Shown here piece by piece: positions 60,868 to 64,000 of a DNA stretch of 64,000 nt. The notes beneath the pieces were generated by a model. That model had not been told where the DNA came from. It was given only the letters and a program-made list of their open reading frames with translations, and did not search any database. The DNA is taken from contig NZ_JANZLA010000004.1 in the NCBI RefSeq assembly GCF_025770785.1, forward strand, positions 186,001 through 250,000, in the 5' to 3' direction. Each line of letters starts with the position of its first letter. Within the stretch, counting starts at the first letter, position 1. Position numbers and translations under genes: made by a program. This DNA comes from Cellulomonas sp. SG140. GTDB taxonomy: Bacteria > Actinomycetota > Actinomycetes > Actinomycetales > Cellulomonadaceae.

Positions 60868-61536
60868 GTGATCCCGCTGCGTCTCATCCTCGTCCGCCAT
60901 GGCCAGATCGCCGCGAACGTGCGCGGCGAGCTGGAGACCACCACTCCCGGGCCGGAGCTGACCGCCCTGGGTGCGCAGCAGGCCGCCGCTCTGACCGAGG
61001 CGCTGGCCGACGAGCCGGTCGCGGCGCTGTTCGCCTCGACGATGATCCGCACCCAGCGCACCGTCGCACCGCTCTCGGCGGCCCGCGGCCTTCCGGTGAC
61101 GGTGCTGCCCGGGCTGCGCGAGGTGGACGCCGGTGACCTGACGATGCGGTCCGACCGTCCCAGCGTCGAGCGCTACCAGGGCACGGCGTTCGGGTGGGCG
61201 GACGGGCAGCTGGACACGGTGATGCCCGGTGCGGCGGGGGGACGGGAGTTCTTCGCGCGGTACGACGAGGCGGTGGCGACCATCGAGGCGGCGGGGGCCG
61301 GATGCGCCGTCGCGGTCAGCCACGGCACCGCGATCCGGGTGTGGGTCGCCGGCCGGTCGACCAACGTGGACGCGGAGTTCGCGGCGGCCCGGCCGCTGAC
61401 GAACACGGGTGCGGTGGTGCTCGAGGGCAGCAGCGCCGACGGCTGGCTGGTCACGGCGTGGGAGGGCGAGGCGCTCGGGGGCCCGGCCGTCCAGTCGGTC
61501 GGCGCGGACCCCACGGGCGCTCCCGCGGCCTACTGA
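60868..61536 (+). CDS. Histidine phosphatase family protein
   Basis: This is a phosphoglycerate-mutase-like phosphatase of about 222 aa. Catalytic LILVRHGQ near the N-terminus and the second histidine in AVSHGTAIRV are present with the usual arginine (MIRTQRT). The substrate is unknown. GTG 60868 is chosen because the RHG strand starts five residues later; an in-frame GTG at 60835 is possible, and neither has a good ribosome site. The 3' end overlaps arsM by seven bases, tail to tail. Confidence 0.87.
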   Translation: MIPLRLILVRHGQIAANVRGELETTTPGPELTALGAQQAAALTEALADEPVAALFASTMIRTQRTVAPLSAARGLPVTVLPGLREVDAGDLTMRSDRPSVERYQGTAFGWADGQLDTVMPGAAGGREFFARYDEAVATIEAAGAGCAVAVSHGTAIRVWVAGRSTNVDAEFAAARPLTNTGAVVLEGSSADGWLVTAWEGEALGGPAVQSVGADPTGAPAAY

Positions 61537-62297
61537 TCGGCCTCCTGAGCGACGGGCTTGCGCGCCCGGATGACGGCGTTGTGCATGCCGTCGGCCGCCT
61601 CGTCCATGAACTCGACGCTGGTGTCGACGAACCCGGCCGCCTGAAGGCCGTCCAGGTACTCGCCGCGAGACAGCGCCCCGGCGACGCAGCCGGCGTAGCT
61701 GCCGCGCTCGGCACGGTCCGCGGGGGTCAGGTGGTCCTCGGCGACCACGTCCGACACCCCGAACCGACCGCCCGGCGCCAGCACCCGGAACGCCTCGCGC
61801 AGCACGGCCGCCTTGTCGACCGACAGGTTGATCACGCAGTTGGAGATCACCACGTCGACGGCGGCGTCGGGCAGCGGCAGCTCCTCGATGGTCCCGGCCC
61901 GGAACTCCACGTTGGTCGCTCCCGCCTCGGCGGCGTTGGCGCGGGCGAGCGCGAGCATCTCCGGGGTCATGTCGACGCCGTAGACGTAGCCCGTCGGGCC
62001 GACGCGACGCGCCGACAGCAGCACGTCGATGCCGCCGCCGGACCCGAGGTCGAGCACCCGGTCACCGGGCTGCAGCTGCGCGACGGCGAGCGGGTTGCCG
62101 CAGCCGAGGGACGCGCGGACGGCCGCGACCGGCAGCTGTGCGCGGTCCTCGGCGCCGTAGAAGGGGCTCGGCCCGGCGTCGAGGGTCGAGCAGCACGATG
62201 ACGCGGCGGGGGAGCAGCACGCCGACGCCTCCGTCGCCGCCTGGCCGTAGTGGGCCCGCACCTGCGCGCGGAGCGACTCTGCACCCGTCTGGCTCAT
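61530..62297 (-). CDS. arsM: Arsenite S-adenosylmethionine methyltransferase ArsM
   Basis: ArsM methylates As(III) with SAM to less retained or volatile species. The 255-aa protein has a cysteine-rich N-terminus (two CC pairs at 27-28 and 35-36), the SAM loop DLGSGGG (84-90 region) and three cysteines at the positions of the As(III) ligands of the family: C66 (SLGCGNP), C154 (SNCVINL) and C204 (AGCVAGAL). ATG 62297 has GGAGG five bases upstream, and that ribosome site abuts the palindrome CATCGATCGATG. It is divergent from arsR. Confidence 0.95.
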   Translation of the reverse strand: MSQTGAESLRAQVRAHYGQAATEASACCSPAASSCCSTLDAGPSPFYGAEDRAQLPVAAVRASLGCGNPLAVAQLQPGDRVLDLGSGGGIDVLLSARRVGPTGYVYGVDMTPEMLALARANAAEAGATNVEFRAGTIEELPLPDAAVDVVISNCVINLSVDKAAVLREAFRVLAPGGRFGVSDVVAEDHLTPADRAERGSYAGCVAGALSRGEYLDGLQAAGFVDTSVEFMDEAADGMHNAVIRARKPVAQEADQ

Positions 62298-62306
62298 CAC
62301 AACCTC

Positions 62307-62318
62307 CATCGATCGATG
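62307..62318. promoter_or_regulatory. ArsR operator candidate 1
   Basis: CATCGATCGATG is a perfect 12-bp palindrome next to the arsM Shine-Dalgarno sequence. Confidence 0.6.
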
Positions 62319-62347
62319 TCCGTCTATGCCTTGGAAGGTGACACAAC

Positions 62348-62359
62348 CATCGACCGATG
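62348..62359. promoter_or_regulatory. ArsR operator candidate 2
   Basis: CATCGACCGATG repeats site 1 with one change and keeps the ACC/CC left flank and TC right flank. A half site, CATCGAT, follows at 62374-62380 before arsR. Together they cover the divergent arsM/arsR promoters. Confidence 0.6.
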
Positions 62360-62400
62360 TCAATGGTGACAGCCATCGATCCTTGCGGCATCATGGACGC

Positions 62401-62766
62401 GTGACCGTCGTCCAGCTCCCCGTCATCCAGGGCTCGTCGTCCGCCGCCTGCTGCGAACCGCTCACCCAGGCGCCGCTGACCGCCGAGCAGGCCGTCACCC
62501 TGTCGCACCGCATGAAGGCGCTCGCCGACCCGGCCCGGCTGCGCCTCGTCTCGATGCTCGCCGCCAGCCCGGCGGGCGAGGCCTGCGTGTGCGACCTGAC
62601 CGAACCCCTGGGCCTGTCGCAGCCCACCGTGTCCCACCACCTCAAGGTGCTGCACGACGCCGGCCTGCTGACCCGCGAGAAGCGCTCCACCTGGGCGTAC
62701 TACGCCGTGGTCCCGGAGGCGCTCGCCGCGATCGCCGAGGTGCTCACGCCGGGCGCACGGGCATGA
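62401..62766 (+). CDS. arsR: Arsenic-responsive repressor ArsR
   Basis: This is a 121-aa winged-helix repressor of the SmtB/ArsR family. Cysteines lie in an N-terminal pair C17-C18 (SAACCEPL) and in ACVCDL (C62, C64), compatible with the three-cysteine As(III) site described for Corynebacterium glutamicum ArsR1. The recognition helix is LSQPTVSHHLKVL. GTG 62401 has a CATCAT box six bases upstream, so it may be leaderless. It overlaps the acetyltransferase gene by four bases (ATGA) and should repress both directions through the palindromes in the gap. Confidence 0.95.
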   Translation: MTVVQLPVIQGSSSAACCEPLTQAPLTAEQAVTLSHRMKALADPARLRLVSMLAASPAGEACVCDLTEPLGLSQPTVSHHLKVLHDAGLLTREKRSTWAYYAVVPEALAAIAEVLTPGARA

Positions 62767-63269
62767 CCGCGGTCCGCCTCGCCCCGCTGACGGCCGACCA
62801 CTGGCCGCAGGTGCGGGACATCTACGCGGCCGGCATCGCCACCGGCAACGCGACGTTCGAGTCCGAGCCGCCGACGTGGGAGAAGTTCGACGCGGGCAAG
62901 CTGGCGGAGCACCGGCTGGTGGCGCTGGACGACGACGGCACCGTGCTCGGCTGGGTCGCGGCGAGCCCCGTGTCCGACCGGTGCGTCTACGCCGGCGTCG
63001 TGGAGCACTCGGTGTACGTGCACCCGGACGCCCGCGGGCGCGGGGTGGGCCGGACGCTGCTCGACGGGCTGCTGCGCTCGACGGCGGAGGCGGGCGTGTG
63101 GACCGTGCAGTCGGGGGTGTTCCCCGAGAACACCGCCAGCATCGCGTTGCACGCCGCGGCGGGCTTCCGGACCGTCGGCACCCGCAGCCGGCTCGGGCGC
63201 ATGAGCTACGGCCCGATGGCGGGGCAGTGGCGCGACGTCGTGCTGCTGGAGCACCGGCTGCCGGACTGA
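62763..63269 (+). CDS. arsN1: ArsN1-like N-acetyltransferase (arsinothricin/phosphinothricin type)
   Basis: This 168-aa GNAT enzyme is of the phosphinothricin-acetyltransferase type. IYAAGIATGNATFESEPPTW (19-38), HSVYVHPDARGRGVGRTLLD (the acetyl-CoA loop) and SRLGRMSYGPMAGQWRDVVL near the end are diagnostic. In ars operons this family acetylates the arsenical antibiotic arsinothricin. Translational coupling to arsR (ATGA) supports the ArsN1 reading here; phosphinothricin could also be a substrate. Specificity is not shown by the sequence alone. Confidence 0.85.
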   Translation: MTAVRLAPLTADHWPQVRDIYAAGIATGNATFESEPPTWEKFDAGKLAEHRLVALDDDGTVLGWVAASPVSDRCVYAGVVEHSVYVHPDARGRGVGRTLLDGLLRSTAEAGVWTVQSGVFPENTASIALHAAAGFRTVGTRSRLGRMSYGPMAGQWRDVVLLEHRLPD

Positions 63270-63313
63270 CGCACCGGCTGCCGGGCTGACGCTCCGGCTC
63301 GGGTCGGCTCGGG

Positions 63314-64000
63314 TCAGCCGATCAGGTGGCTGCCGACCAGCAACCACCGCCCGGCCAGCACCGCCGCACCCACGGTGACCAGGCCGAACAGCAGGACCCA
63401 CAGCCCGCCGGGCACATGGGTCAGCACGGCCAGCTGTCCCGGGTCGGACCCGTCGTGCCGCCGTCCTCGTCGGGACGACGCGACCTCGAGCACCGCCCGG
63501 GGCGCTCCGAGCAGCAGCACCCACGCCGCCAGGTGGCCCGCCGCCACCTGCCACGTCACCGGCGCCCAGCCCGTGATGCCCACCAGCACCGCGGCGGTCG
63601 CCAGCACCGCCCACAGCCCGTACAGGTTGCGGATCTGCACCAGGACGAGGGCGAGCAGCACCAGCAGCAGCCACAGGGCCCCGACGGCGTACCCGCGGGC
63701 CACGAGCGCCGCGACCCCGATCCCGAGGATCGCCGGTGCCGGGTACCCGGCCGCCAGCGTCAGCACCATCCCCGGCCCGCGCGGGGCGCCGCGAGAGGTG
63801 GTCAGCCCCGAGGTGTCCGAGTGCACGCGGATGCCGGACAGCCGGCGCCCGGCCAGCACCGCCACGGTCGCGTGACCCGCCTCGTGCACGATCGTCACCA
63901 GGTGCCGCAGGGCGTGCCAGGCCGTCGGGACGCCGAGCAGCAGCAGTGCTGCGGCGGCGGTGCCGAGCACGACGGCCGCGGACGGCGCGGGCTGCGGGGA
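63314..64000 (-). CDS. M50-like membrane metallopeptidase, 5' end outside the window
   Basis: At least 228 residues are visible; the frame is open to the window edge, so the start may lie beyond it, although a GTG at 63970 is possible. The zinc motif HEAGH lies in the first cytoplasmic-facing helix (VTIVHEAGHATVAVLAGRR). Several further helices follow, as in the M50B-like group of actinobacterial membrane proteins. The second metal motif (NxxPxxxxD) is not clear, so activity is uncertain. The gap before arsN1's end (63270-63313) shows only short GC-rich repeats. Confidence 0.78.
   Translation of the reverse strand, partial: SPQPAPSAAVVLGTAAAALLLLGVPTAWHALRHLVTIVHEAGHATVAVLAGRRLSGIRVHSDTSGLTTSRGAPRGPGMVLTLAAGYPAPAILGIGVAALVARGYAVGALWLLLVLLALVLVQIRNLYGLWAVLATAAVLVGITGWAPVTWQVAAGHLAAWVLLLGAPRAVLEVASSRRGRRHDGSDPGQLAVLTHVPGGLWVLLFGLVTVGAAVLAGRWLLVGSHLIG

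Overview
The window comes from a very GC-rich (roughly 73%) actinobacterial chromosome. I infer a cellulose or plant-polysaccharide degrading member of the Micrococcales, with Cellulomonas or a near relative the best guess. The support is: a bacterial proteasome activator ending in GQYL; a complete conservon (CvnA-D) locus; two CUT1 sugar importers that lack their own ATPase; a CebR/CelR-type operator core; and many leaderless genes with a TANNNT box 6-7 nt before a GTG or ATG start. No rRNA, tRNA, CRISPR array, transposase or prophage was seen. The species is not proven by the sequence.

Layout. 1-4886: a GNAT fragment, a small membrane protein, and a TPP-riboswitch-controlled thiamine salvage operon (cytX-thiM-thiE-thiD, all overlapping by 1-4 bases). 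4963-7587: a minus-strand set of small enzymes (SLOG/LOG-like, YciO-like, DHFR/RibD-like, MazG-like). 7827-13010: a NarL-type two-component system, a lipoprotein, and a MacB-like ABC ATPase with an FtsX permease. One copy of a roughly 68-bp palindromic repeat lies before the two-component pair and another follows the ABC pair. 13296-19971 (minus): EF-G2, a two-domain FKBP lipoprotein, a MATE exporter and a trehalose-synthase-like GH13 enzyme. 20123-27319: a Gfo/Idh oxidoreductase preceded by a possible 15-codon leaderless leader ORF, then a LacI-controlled glycoside operon (GH2, binding protein, two permeases) whose promoter and three operators can be read directly. 27511-33541: an orphan 121-aa protein, a VIT-type metal transporter with a ferritin-like head, two MFS exporters, a phosphotransferase and a DUF2231 protein. 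33592-45634: housekeeping genes (pgm, DUF5926, GT2, a phosphatase-like membrane protein, pheA, a hydrolase/AraC pair, a diacylglycerol-kinase-like enzyme, serS, a Cof-type HAD). 45813-50442: a second LacI regulator with an AglE/F/G-like alpha-glucoside importer. 50491-53932: an RhtA-like exporter, an LppX-like lipoprotein, the proteasome activator Bpa and a quinone reductase. 54106-60132: the conservon, whose kinase carries an extraordinary tail of about 880 residues. 60164-61536: a degenerate PIN protein and a histidine phosphatase. 61530-63269: an arsenic locus (arsM divergent from arsR-arsN1). 63314-64000: an M50-like membrane peptidase cut by the window edge.

How the parts work together. 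The thiamine operon imports and phosphorylates pyrimidine and thiazole precursors and joins them to thiamine phosphate. The two sugar loci each pair a LacI repressor with importer genes, and both must borrow a shared (MsiK-type) ATPase encoded elsewhere. The arsenic locus pairs As(III) methylation with acetylation of an arsenical antibiotic. The conservon is a membrane kinase/roadblock/DUF742/GTPase signalling unit. The most unusual items are the giant CvnA tail, the two-copy palindromic repeat, the fully readable GH2 promoter/operator architecture, the perfect 18-bp hairpin inside the second sugar operon, and the leader ORF before the oxidoreductase gene.
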